Shown here in pieces: positions 46,101 through 55,000 of a stretch of 64,000 nt of DNA (the first letter of the stretch is position 1; every line of letters begins with the position of its first letter). Source of the stretch: Pseudomonas sp. GR 6-02 (GTDB lineage Bacteria > Pseudomonadota > Gammaproteobacteria > Pseudomonadales > Pseudomonadaceae); contig NZ_CP011567.1 of NCBI RefSeq assembly GCF_001655615.1, positions 434,001-498,000 on the forward strand. The letters run 5' to 3'. Position numbers and translations under genes: made by a program. The notes under the pieces are model-generated. The model saw nothing but the letters and a program-made list of their open reading frames with translations. It searched no databases and was not told the origin of the DNA.

Positions 46101-47106
46101 TGTAGCGCGGGTGCAAGGCGGACAGCTTGATCGAAATGCCCGGGCCTTCGTAAATCCCACGACCGTGGGAGGCTTTGCCGATCGCATGGATGGCTTGTTC
46201 GTACGAGGCCAGGTACTTCTGGGCGTCATGTTCGGTGAGGGCGGCTTCACCCAGCATGTCGTAGGAATAGCGGAAGCCTTTGGCTTCGAACTTGCTGGCG
46301 TTGGCCAGGGCTTCGGCGATGGTTTCGCCGGTGACGAACTGCTCGCCCATCAGGCGCATGGCCATGTCGACGCCCTTGCGGATCATCGGCTCGCCGCTCT
46401 TGCCGATGATGCGGCTCAGGGAGGAGGTCAGTCCGGCTTCATTGTGGGTGGCGACCAGTTTGCCGGTCAGCAACAGGCCCCAAGTGGCGGCGTTGACGAA
46501 CAGCGACGGGCTGTTGCCCAGGTGTGGCTGCCAGTTGCCGGTGCTGATCTTGTCGCGGATCAGTGCGTCGCGGGTGCCTTTGTCCGGGATGCGCAGCAGC
46601 GCTTCGGCCAGGCACATCAGCGCCACGCCTTCCTGGGACGACAGGGAAAATTCCTGCAACAGGCCCTGAACAATCCCGGCACGGCCGCCGGCGCTCTTCT
46701 GATTGCGCAGTTTCTCGGCAATCGAGGCGGCGAGCTTGTTGGTGGCCTCGGCCATCGGTGCCGGCAGGCGCGCCTGCTCGATCAGCATCGGCACCACTTC
46801 GGGTTCCGGGCGACGGTAGGCGGCGGTGATCGAAGCGCGCAGTACCGATTGCGGCAGGATGCTTTCGGCGAATTCCAGGAAGCACTGGTGTGCGTGATCG
46901 ACGTGGACCTCGCCGGCCTCGTCAACTTCCTTGCCGTTCAAACCATTCAGCTCGGACAGGGTTGCACCACCCTCGAGTTTTTCCAGGTAATTGAAAATTG
47001 CCTGCTTGATCAGCCAGTGCGGCGTGCGATCAATCGAGGTCGCGGCGGCCTTGAGGCGTTCGCGGGTCGGGTCGTCAAGTTTGACCCCAAGGGTGGTGGT
47101 AGCCAT
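43153..47106 (-). CDS. putA: Trifunctional PutA: proline dehydrogenase, P5C dehydrogenase and put repressor
   Basis: Protein of 1,317 residues that oxidises proline to glutamate in two steps and also represses the put genes when not membrane bound. Residues 1-47 are a ribbon-helix-helix DNA-binding domain (TTTLGVKLDDPTRERLKAAA). Residues about 260-570 are the FAD proline dehydrogenase with RLVKGAYWDSEIKRAQVEG. Residues about 650-1130 are the aldehyde dehydrogenase with AETGGQNAMIVDSS and the cysteine in FDSAGQRCSALRVLCLQED. The ATG at 47106 has TGAGG upstream and starts exactly at the RHH domain. It is divergent from putP. Confidence 0.97.
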   Translation of the reverse strand: MATTTLGVKLDDPTRERLKAAATSIDRTPHWLIKQAIFNYLEKLEGGATLSELNGLNGKEVDEAGEVHVDHAHQCFLEFAESILPQSVLRASITAAYRRPEPEVVPMLIEQARLPAPMAEATNKLAASIAEKLRNQKSAGGRAGIVQGLLQEFSLSSQEGVALMCLAEALLRIPDKGTRDALIRDKISTGNWQPHLGNSPSLFVNAATWGLLLTGKLVATHNEAGLTSSLSRIIGKSGEPMIRKGVDMAMRLMGEQFVTGETIAEALANASKFEAKGFRYSYDMLGEAALTEHDAQKYLASYEQAIHAIGKASHGRGIYEGPGISIKLSALHPRYSRAQYERVMDELYPRLLSLTLLAKQYDIGLNIDAEEADRLELSLDLLERLCFEPQLTGWNGIGFVIQAYQKRCPYVIDYVIDLARRSRHRLMIRLVKGAYWDSEIKRAQVEGLEGYPVYTRKVYTDVSYIACARKLLSVPEVIYPQFATHNAHTLSAIYHIAGQNYYPGQYEFQCLHGMGEPLYEQVVGKVSEGKLNRPCRVYAPVGTHETLLAYLVRRLLENGANTSFVNRIADQSISIQELVADPVASIEQMATLEGGFGLPHPRIPLPRDLYGAERANSSGIDMANEHRLASLSCALLATAHNNWKAAPMLGCASSTESPAPVLNPSDLRDVVGHVQEATVEDVDNAIQCALNAAPIWQATPPAERAAILERAADLMEGEIQPLMGLLAREAGKTFANAIAEVREAVDFLRYYAVQARNDFTNDAHRPLGPVVCISPWNFPLAIFSGQVAAALAAGNPVLAKPAEQTPLVAAQAVRLLLEAGIPEGVLQLLPGRGETVGARLVGDDRVKGVMFTGSTEVARLLQRNIAGRLDAQGRPIPLIAETGGQNAMIVDSSALTEQVVIDVVSSAFDSAGQRCSALRVLCLQEDSADRVIEMLKGAMAECRLGNPERLSVDIGPVIDAEAKAGIEKHIQAMRDKGRNVYQVAIANSEEVKRGTFVMPTLIELESFDELQREIFGPVLHVVRYKRKDIDQLIGQINASGYGLTLGVHTRIDETIAKVIDNVNAGNVYVNRNIVGAVVGVQPFGGEGLSGTGPKAGGPLYLYRLLSTRPTDAIEQSFARGDAIVAPDVRLRDAMSKPLTALQAWADSNKLTDLSALCVQFAAQSQSGITRVLAGPTGERNSYAILPREHVLCLADVEGDLLTQLAAVLAVGGSAVWPDAEPGKALFARLPKEVQARIKRVADWTKDEVVVDAVLHHGHSDQLRAVCQQVAKRAGAIVGVHGLSQGETNIALERLVIERALSVNTAAAGGNASLMTIG

Positions 47107-47178
47107 ATTTTTATCCTCATGTTTGCCACGACCGCGTGGCATCAGCTGACGGCAAGATTAGCTGTGCGCTGGTTGAGG

Positions 47179-47194
47179 TGCAACCGGGTGCAAC
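47179..47194. promoter_or_regulatory. Tandem PutA operator half-sites near putA
   Basis: Two TGCAAC motifs (GTTGCA on the other strand) lie at 47179-47184 and 47189-47194, ten bases apart, on the putA side of the 461-base gap. GTTGCA is the known core recognised by the RHH domain of PutA in enterobacteria and Pseudomonas putida. Binding here is inferred. Confidence 0.75.
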
Positions 47195-47342
47195 CCTTTT
47201 TTTGCCGGAATAATAAGCAGCTCGTCAGGAAATAAATTCTGGTACACCCGGACCGCTCCTGCTTGGTGCTTTTACTTCTAGCGCAATCCGGAAAACGCCC
47301 TAAAAAGGAGCAAAAACCGACTGTTTTCAGGTAAATCCGATT

Positions 47343-47377
47343 AGGTGCAACTTATTCGAACGAAACTGGTTGCACCT
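47343..47377. promoter_or_regulatory. Inverted PutA operator pair
   Basis: AGGTGCAAC (47343-47351) and GTTGCACCT (47369-47377) are perfect inverted arms, each holding the GTTGCA core. They lie in the middle of the putA-putP gap, suited to shared control of both genes. Confidence 0.75.
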
Positions 47378-47410
47378 TATTTGCATTGTTGAATAGCATT
47401 CGCGGCCAAG

Positions 47411-47418
47411 GTGCAACC
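47411..47418. promoter_or_regulatory. PutA operator half-site on the putP side
   Basis: GTGCAACC at 47411-47418 contains a fifth exact GTTGCA core, and a partial GGTGCACC follows at 47433. Nearest site to the putP start. Assignment rests on the motif and position. Confidence 0.65.
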
Positions 47419-47567
47419 GGGTCAAAAAGATCGGTGCACCGGCTGATGGCTTTCCTGGGGAAACATCAGTCATAAATGCGCGGGCCCCGAATCGTCTGTC
47501 AAACGTCATCGTTTGCGAGCGGTTCACCAGCCGCCGCTACATAAAAACAATGCCAGGGCGTAACTCA

Positions 47568-49052
47568 ATGAGCGTAAGCAATCCAACCCTGATCACGTTC
47601 GTGATCTACATCGCAGCAATGGTGCTGATCGGCTTCATGGCCTATCGCTCCACCAACAACCTTTCTGACTACATTCTGGGCGGCCGTAGCCTGGGCAGCG
47701 TCGTGACCGCACTCTCTGCCGGTGCTTCCGACATGAGCGGCTGGTTGTTGATGGGCCTGCCGGGCGCTATCTACATGTCCGGTCTTTCCGAAAGCTGGAT
47801 CGCCATCGGCCTGATCGTCGGTGCTTACCTGAACTGGCTGTTCGTCGCCGGCCGTCTGCGTGTGCAGACCGAGCACAATGGCGATGCGCTGACCCTGCCG
47901 GACTACTTCTCCAGCCGTTTCGAAGACAAAAGCGGCCTGCTGCGGATCATCTCCGCGGTCGTGATCCTGGTGTTCTTCACCATCTACTGCGCTTCCGGCA
48001 TCGTGGCCGGTGCCCGTCTGTTCGAAAGCACCTTCGGCATGTCCTACGAGACCGCGCTGTGGGCTGGTGCTGCGGCGACGATTGCCTACACCTTCGTTGG
48101 TGGTTTCCTGGCAGTGAGCTGGACCGACACCGTACAAGCCACGTTGATGATCTTCGCCCTGTTGCTGACGCCGATCATCGTGCTGTTGGCCACTGGCGGC
48201 ATCGACACCACGTTCCTGGCCATTGAAGCGCAAGATCCAAGCAACTTCGACATGCTGAAAAACACCACCTTCATCGGCGTGATTTCGCTGATGGGCTGGG
48301 GTCTTGGCTACTTCGGCCAGCCGCACATCCTGGCGCGTTTCATGGCGGCGGATTCGGTCAAGTCGATCGCCAACGCTCGTCGCATCTCCATGACCTGGAT
48401 GATCCTGTGCCTGGGCGGCACCGTCGCGGTAGGTTTCTTCGGCATCGCTTACTTCTCGGCAAACCCAGCCCTGGCCTTGCCGGTGAGCGAAAACCACGAG
48501 CGTGTGTTCATCGAACTGGCAAAAATCCTGTTCAATCCATGGGTTGCCGGTGTGTTGCTGTCGGCCATTCTGGCGGCGGTGATGAGTACCCTGAGCTGCC
48601 AACTGCTGGTGTGCTCGAGCGCCCTGACCGAAGATTTCTACAAAACCTTCCTGCGTAAAAGTGCTTCCCAGGTTGAGCTGGTCTGGGTCGGCCGTGCCAT
48701 GGTGCTGCTGGTTGCGCTGATCGCTATCGCTCTGGCGGCTAACCCGCAAAACCGTGTACTGGGCCTGGTCAGCTACGCCTGGGCAGGTTTCGGTGCTGCG
48801 TTCGGTCCAGTTGTCCTGATCTCCGTGATCTGGAAAAACATGACCCGCAACGGCGCACTGGCCGGCATCCTGGTCGGCGCGACCACTGTGATCGTCTGGA
48901 AACACTTCGAACTGCTGGGCCTGTACGAAATCATCCCTGGTTTCATCTTCGCCAGCCTGGCGATCTACATCGTCAGCAAAATGGGCGCACCGACCAGCGG
49001 CATGCTTTCGCGCTTCGCTGCAGCCGAAAAGGATTTCCGCCTGAACCAGTGA
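47568..49052 (+). CDS. putP: Sodium/proline symporter PutP
   Basis: Inner-membrane sodium:solute symporter of 494 residues with about 13 membrane segments. SDYILGGRSLGSVVTALSAG and the sodium-site stretch GASDMSGWLLMGLPGAIY are characteristic. ATG 47568 (SVSNPTLITFVIYI) aligns with the E. coli PutP start and has AGGG upstream; ATG 47550 would add six residues. Divergent from putA with shared PutA sites, so uptake and breakdown of proline should be switched on together. Confidence 0.96.
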   Translation: MSVSNPTLITFVIYIAAMVLIGFMAYRSTNNLSDYILGGRSLGSVVTALSAGASDMSGWLLMGLPGAIYMSGLSESWIAIGLIVGAYLNWLFVAGRLRVQTEHNGDALTLPDYFSSRFEDKSGLLRIISAVVILVFFTIYCASGIVAGARLFESTFGMSYETALWAGAAATIAYTFVGGFLAVSWTDTVQATLMIFALLLTPIIVLLATGGIDTTFLAIEAQDPSNFDMLKNTTFIGVISLMGWGLGYFGQPHILARFMAADSVKSIANARRISMTWMILCLGGTVAVGFFGIAYFSANPALALPVSENHERVFIELAKILFNPWVAGVLLSAILAAVMSTLSCQLLVCSSALTEDFYKTFLRKSASQVELVWVGRAMVLLVALIAIALAANPQNRVLGLVSYAWAGFGAAFGPVVLISVIWKNMTRNGALAGILVGATTVIVWKHFELLGLYEIIPGFIFASLAIYIVSKMGAPTSGMLSRFAAAEKDFRLNQ

Positions 49053-49090
49053 GGGGGATGAGCTGATGCTCTGACCTTTCGCCGAACATG

Positions 49091-49130
49091 AAAACGGCCC
49101 GCTTCCTTTTGGAGGCGGGCCGTTTTTTTT
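49091..49130 (+). terminator. Rho-independent terminator after putP
   Basis: ACGGCCCGC and GCGGGCCGT form the stem, followed by a run of eight T residues. It lies 39 bases past the putP stop. Confidence 0.92.
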
Positions 49131-49306
49131 GCGCTCCCACATTTGTTTGGAGGTGCTTCTGACAGGAATGTCTGTAGTGCTTTATCCAGTTTTTTGAAGG
49201 AAAAATCCCTAAAAAAGCAGGGTAAATCTGATTTCCTTGTCCCTCCATCAACACCCCTTGTCGCTCATGCAGAATCGCCCGCCTTCATTCTGCAGAGACA
49301 CATCGG

Positions 49307-51325
49307 ATGTTCGCGCCTGCCAATCAACCGCGTTTCACGTTGACCCTCGACGGCGTCCAGAATGAGCTCAAGGTGCTTGAGTTCACGGGCAAGGAAGCCA
49401 TCAGCCAACCCTACCGTTTTGACCTGGAACTGGTCAGCGAGCGACCCGACATAGAGCTCGAAAGCCTGCTGCATCGTCAGGCGTTTCTGAGTTTCGATGC
49501 GCAAGGTTCCGGTATTCATGGTCAGATCTTTCGCGTCGGCCAAAGCGATTCCGGGCACCGTCTGACGGGTTACCAGATCAGTCTCGTACCGCGTCTGGCG
49601 TATCTCGACCGGCGTATCAATCAGCGGATCTTCCAGCACAAAAGTGTGCCGACGATCGTCACGCAAATCCTCAAGGACCACGGCATCCAGCGCGACGCCT
49701 TCGAGTTCCGGCTCGGCAGCGACTACCCCGATCGCGAGTACTGCGTGCAATACGCCGAAAGCGATCTGGCGTTCATCCAGCGCCTGTGTGCCGAGGTCGG
49801 CATTCACTATCACTTCCAGCACAGCCCCGACGGGCACCTGTTGGTGTTCGGCGATGACCAGACGGTTTTCCCCCGTCTGCCCGAGCCGACGCTGTACCTG
49901 CCGGGCAGCGGGATGGCTGCGGATGCGCCGGCGATCAAGCGTTTCAATGTACGGCTGGAAACCCGGACCACCGCAGTCACCCGTCGCGACTACGACTTCC
50001 AGAAACCGCGTTTGCAACTCGAAAGCCGCCTCGACAGCGAACAGCGGCCGGCGCTGGAGGACTACCACTTTCCCGGTCAATTCACCGACCGTGAACACGG
50101 CAAACACCTGACTCAGCGAGCGCTGGAGCGGCACAGCGCGGATTACCGTCAGGCCGAAGGTCGCGGCGATGAATCCGCATTGGTCAGCGGGCATTTCCTA
50201 TACCTGGCCGAACACCCGCGTCAGGCGTGGAATGACCTGTGGTTGATCACCGAAATAGAACACCGCGGCCGTCAACCGCAGGTACTGGAGGAGTCAGCCA
50301 CCAGCGACAGCCCGGATGATTTCCAGGGCTATCGCAATACGTTTCTGGCGACGCCGTGGGACGTTTCTTTTCGCCCACCGCTGGGCCCGGAAAAGCCACG
50401 GATGCTCGGCTATCAACCCGGCGTAGTCACCGGCCCGACGGACAGCGAAATCCATTGCGACGAGTACGGTCGGGTCAAGGTTCAGCTCGCCTGGGACCGT
50501 GACGGTCAGCTCAACGAACACTCCAGTTGTTGGCTACGCGTCGCCACTGGCTGGGCTCATGACCGTTACGGCAGCGTGATGATTCCGCGCGTCGGCATGG
50601 AAGTGCTGGTGGGGTTTATCGATGCCGATGCCGACAAGCCACTGGTGATGGGCTGCCTGCCCAACGCCGCGACGCCTGTGCCCCTCGATCTGCCGGCGGA
50701 CAAGACCCGCAGTATTTTCCGCAGCCAAAGCAGTCCCGGTGGCGGCGGTTACAACGAATTGCGCATCGAGGATCGCAAAGGGGCCGAGGAAATCTACCTG
50801 CGCGCCCAGCGCAACTGGACTCAGCACGTCCTTAACGATCAACAGGTGCAGGTTGATAACCAGCGCAGCATCGTCGTCACCGGCACCGCCCGCCATGAGT
50901 TGAAGGCCGACGAAAAGCGCATCACCCATGGCCAGCGACAGACCGAAGTACGGTTGGACGATCACCTGGTGGTGGTCGGCGATCGGCACATTCGCGTGAG
51001 CAATCAAGCCCTCAATGCCAGTCAGCAATTCCACGTCAGCGCCGGCCAACAAGTGGTCATCGACGGCGGCGCCAGCGCGACCATTCAGGCGGGCGGGCAG
51101 TGGATCAACATCGGCCCCGGCGGGATTTTCAGCAGCGTGCCGATTCAGGTCGGTGGGGCACCGATGGCGGCCATGGCTTCCGCGCCGAGCTTGCCGGATA
51201 TGCCGTTGAAACTTGCAGCAGCCCCTGCGGCGCTGCTCAGTGCCGCGCAGATTCTCAGCCTGCAAAGCGACGCGCCGTTCTGCGAAGAGTGTGAGCGCTG
51301 CAAGGGCGGTGTCTGTGCTGCCTGA
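49307..51325 (+). CDS. vgrG: VgrG, type VI secretion tip protein (TssI), with cysteine-rich tail
   Basis: Spike protein of 672 residues that forms the trimeric tip of the type VI secretion tube and carries effectors. N-terminal gp27-like domain (SQPYRFDLELVSERPDIELE), then the gp5-like OB region with DEYGRVKVQLAWDRDG and SSCWLRVATGWAHDRYGSVM, and a DUF2345-like beta-spike from about residue 470. The tail ends CEECERCKGGVC, four cysteines in a short stretch, possibly a metal or adaptor site. No tss core genes are in the window, so this is an orphan vgrG island. The adaptor gene overlaps its last codons. Confidence 0.93.
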   Translation: MFAPANQPRFTLTLDGVQNELKVLEFTGKEAISQPYRFDLELVSERPDIELESLLHRQAFLSFDAQGSGIHGQIFRVGQSDSGHRLTGYQISLVPRLAYLDRRINQRIFQHKSVPTIVTQILKDHGIQRDAFEFRLGSDYPDREYCVQYAESDLAFIQRLCAEVGIHYHFQHSPDGHLLVFGDDQTVFPRLPEPTLYLPGSGMAADAPAIKRFNVRLETRTTAVTRRDYDFQKPRLQLESRLDSEQRPALEDYHFPGQFTDREHGKHLTQRALERHSADYRQAEGRGDESALVSGHFLYLAEHPRQAWNDLWLITEIEHRGRQPQVLEESATSDSPDDFQGYRNTFLATPWDVSFRPPLGPEKPRMLGYQPGVVTGPTDSEIHCDEYGRVKVQLAWDRDGQLNEHSSCWLRVATGWAHDRYGSVMIPRVGMEVLVGFIDADADKPLVMGCLPNAATPVPLDLPADKTRSIFRSQSSPGGGGYNELRIEDRKGAEEIYLRAQRNWTQHVLNDQQVQVDNQRSIVVTGTARHELKADEKRITHGQRQTEVRLDDHLVVVGDRHIRVSNQALNASQQFHVSAGQQVVIDGGASATIQAGGQWINIGPGGIFSSVPIQVGGAPMAAMASAPSLPDMPLKLAAAPAALLSAAQILSLQSDAPFCEECERCKGGVCAA

Positions 51326-52052
51326 TGTTTTGTCGCCTCGCGCCTGGCTGGAGCGCCAGCCACTGCAACCGTCGGAGCAACTGTTCGCGATTTTCAGCAG
51401 CGCCAGTGCCGCCGAACCGTTCAAAACCTGGCAACGCTCGATCACTGCACAAGCGCCGAGCCCGATCTGGGCCGGCACTGCCTACGCCGAGTGGGAAGCG
51501 GTGATGCCCTATGTCGGAATCGTCACCGCTGACAGTGAGTTTCTGGACTGGGTAGCCGCCACTGAGTCCCGCGATTGGGGTTGGCTGGCGGTGTCTTGCG
51601 CCACTCAAGAGGCGTTGGTCGAGCATTTGCGCAGCCTCACACACGTTCTGATGCCCAACGGCAACGCGGTGTTTTTCCGCTATTGGGATGGACGCTATTT
51701 GCTGCCGATTCTGCAGTCTGCCGAGGTTAACGCTGCGCAACTGATGCCGGTGATCGGGCGTTGCCTGATCAATGGTCAGCCACTGGATATCGGTGGTAGT
51801 GCGCTGAAAACCGCCAGGGATTTCCCCTGGTGGGAAGTATCTGAATCGCTGCTCAACCACCTCGCCACCGAGTCCGCGACAACGCATATCAACAACCTGC
51901 TGAAGTGGTTGAGCGAGGACCGCCCTGATCTTTATGAGGCGTTCTCCGAAAGCGTGTTGCGGCACAAAGTCGTGAGCTTTCTTGAGATGCCAGACCTGCC
52001 TCAAGCGCCGAAATCAGCGTTGGTGGATTACCTGATGACGGAGCTGGACTGA
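51315..52052 (+). CDS. DUF4123 adaptor/chaperone for loading the Rhs effector onto VgrG
   Basis: Protein of 245 residues in the DUF4123 family (Tap/Tec-type adaptors). Typical stretches are FAIFSSASAAEPFKTWQ, GWLAVSCATQEALVEHLRSL and VFFRYWDGRYLLPIL. Such adaptors bind an effector N-terminus and the VgrG tip and are encoded between the two, as here. I chose GTG 51315, which has AAGGG eight bases upstream and overlaps the vgrG stop by eleven bases; GTG 51309 is an alternative. Its stop overlaps the rhs start by one base (TGATG). Confidence 0.85.
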   Translation: MLPDVLSPRAWLERQPLQPSEQLFAIFSSASAAEPFKTWQRSITAQAPSPIWAGTAYAEWEAVMPYVGIVTADSEFLDWVAATESRDWGWLAVSCATQEALVEHLRSLTHVLMPNGNAVFFRYWDGRYLLPILQSAEVNAAQLMPVIGRCLINGQPLDIGGSALKTARDFPWWEVSESLLNHLATESATTHINNLLKWLSEDRPDLYEAFSESVLRHKVVSFLEMPDLPQAPKSALVDYLMTELD

Positions 52053-55000
52053 TGGATCAGATCGTACGGATCGAGCAGGAGCTCGACGGTTTCAAAGACA
52101 CACTGGTTTTGTATCGCCAACAGCTTGGCAACTTCTTGAGCCGGAATGCGGACAAGGTCAGCCGGGCGATGGACATGCCTTCGCTGTTGGACATGGAGCG
52201 GGTGATAAAACTCGGCAATACCACGACTGCGGTGAGCAGTGGCGACGATGATTTTATCTCGGGTCTTGCGCAGTGTCCGGCTAGTGGAATTCTGCAGATC
52301 GAGAGCAAGTTCGAATCGGTCTACGACATTCCGTTGGGGAGCATTCAGGTCGATGTGATTGCCAATGATGGCGGCGAAAGTACACCTGTAACACTCGATG
52401 AAAACGGTCAGGGGCAGTTCAAAGGCACGCCCGGCAAGTTCTACCGCGTTCATGTCCACAGTGAAGTTACCCCGACTCAAATCGATGACCTTTTCTCCTC
52501 CTACGACGGCCTGACCCAGGAGCTGGAAAGCTGGCTGCGCAAGGAATGGGAAGGGTTCAAGCCACAGTGGTCGCAGCAATCGGCATCCGCTTCGTTGGCG
52601 GCGGTGGGCAACGGAGTGCTCGCGGGAGGTTGGGCGGCGATTCAGGCGGTTTGGGATGGCATGGGTGAACTCGCCGACATCCTGAAAGACCCCAACGCCT
52701 ATGCCGAGAAGCTGGGTGAAAGCGCCGGCAGACTTGCCGATCTGGCCGTAACCGCTCCAGACAAGATGGAAAAGGCCATGTTGCTGGCCAGCGACGAGGC
52801 GGCGCTGTGCTTGCTGATGCGCACTGCGACCTTGTGGCTGGAAGCATTGCCACCTTCGCAACTGGCCGGGTCTTCGGCTGAAGCGATTTCCAAGGTCGTG
52901 GTTGGGTTGGTCATCGACCTGTTGATTGGTTTGGTACTGAGTGTGGTCGGGGTTGGCATTGCCTGGCTGACCGTGCGCCTGGCCAAGTACAGCGCACAGA
53001 TTTTTCAGGCCGCCATGGGCTTCGTGAAGTCGATGGTTGCGATCATCAACAACTTCATGGAGTACGTTGATCGCTACAAAAAGGTCGCCGCGCGCGGTGT
53101 TGCGGCGGGCCTGAAAAAAGGCCGGATGCAACTGCGCTGGGATGCCAAACGCAACACCACGCTCAAGCAAAACGAACACCACGACGACTCCCCGGATCAG
53201 GCGAAAAACCCCAACGGCGACAGCGCCGACTCAGTCGACAAAACCGCGACCAACCAATGCCCGGTGTCGATGGTCACCGGCGAAGAACTGCTGACCCTCA
53301 CCGACGGTGCGCTGGACGGCATCCTGCCGTTCGACTTCACCCGACTCTATCGCACCAGCGCCGCCGAGATCGACTGCGGCCTCGGCTTTGGCTGGAGCCA
53401 TTCGCTCGCCCATCGGCTGGAAATCGACGGCGACCAGGTCATCTGGATCGACCACGAAAACCGCCGCACCACGTTTCCATTGCCGAGCAGCGAACGCCCG
53501 GCGATCCACAACAGCCTGTCGCGCGCGGCAATTTACCTGGGCAATGACCCCGAAGAACTGATCCTCGCCCAGGCCGGTGGCGACACGCGGTTCTACCACT
53601 TTCACAATGGTCGGCTGACGGCGATCAGCGACGCCTACGACAACCGCTTGCGCATCACCCGCGATCGTCAGGAGCGCATCCAGCGCGTCGACAACGGCGC
53701 CGGTCGTGCCTTGCTGTTGCGCTACGACCGTGCCCACCTGATCGCTGTCGACTACCAAAGTTTTCGCCAGGCCCAGATCCTCGCCGAGGCCTGGCACACC
53801 GAACAAACCTTGGTCAGTTACCACTACGACGAACGCGATCAACTGATCGAAGCGAGCAACGCCGCCGGCGAAAGCGAGCGTTACGACTACGACGATCAAC
53901 ATGTGATCCTGCAGCGGCAACTGGCCGGCGGCGCGAGTTTCTTCTGGGAGTGGGAACGGTCCGGCAAGACGGCGCGCTGCGTACGGCATTGGGCGTCGTT
54001 TGCGCAGATGGACACGCGCTATGTCTGGGATGACCAGGGCCGCGTCACCGTCCGGAACATCGATGGCAGCGAAGAGGTTTACGTCCACGACGACCGGGCG
54101 CGGCTGGTGCGCCGGGTTGGGCTGGATGGCGGCGAACAGCTCAAGGCCTACGACGAGCAGGGCCGAATGGTGGCCGAGCAGGATCCGTTGGGGGCCGTCA
54201 CCGAATACCGTTATGACGACGTCGGACGGTTGGTGGCGCTGATTCCACCGCAAGACGAACCGACGTCCTACGAGTATCGCAACGGTTTCCTGCATGCGCG
54301 CTATCGCGGTAAGGCGGTGTGGAAATACCGGCGCAATGCTCAGGGCGATGTCACCGAGGCGACCGATCCGGACGGTCAGGTCACCCATTACCACTACGAC
54401 GACTACGGTCAGTTGCTGTCGATCCGTTACCCGGACACCAGCCGGCATGTGTTTGTCTGGAATGCCTTGGGCCAGTTGCTTGAGGAAACACTGCCGGACG
54501 GTGGGCAGCGAACGTTTTCCTACGATGCGCTGGGACGGCAGACGACTCGTCAGGACGAACACGGTGCGCTCACTCAGTACCAATGGGACGCCGTTGGCCG
54601 ACTGACCCAGACGACGTTGCCGACCGGTGCCACTCGCGCCTTCAGCTACAACGCCTACGGCAAGATCACCGCCGAACGCGACGAACTGGGCCGCGTCACC
54701 CGCTACGAATACGTCGACGATCTGCACCTGGTCAGCCGCCGGATCAATGCCGACGGCACCCAGCTCAAGTATCGCTACGACAACGCGCAGCTGTTGCTCA
54801 CGGAAATCGAGAATGAATCCGGCGAAACATATCGGCTGGACTACACGCCCGGCGGATTGATCCGACAGGAAACCGGATTCGATGGACGGCGAACGGCGTA
54901 CGTTTACGACCTCAACGGCCATTTGCTGGAGAAAACCGAATTCGGCGATGACGGCTCGCAGCTGATCACCGGGTACGAGCGGGATGCGGAAGGGCGGCTG

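Noticed and set aside
44413-47235. 940-codon plus-strand open frame opposite putA
   Set aside because: Shadow of putA. Third-position GC bias keeps the antisense frame open; putA has all expected motifs.
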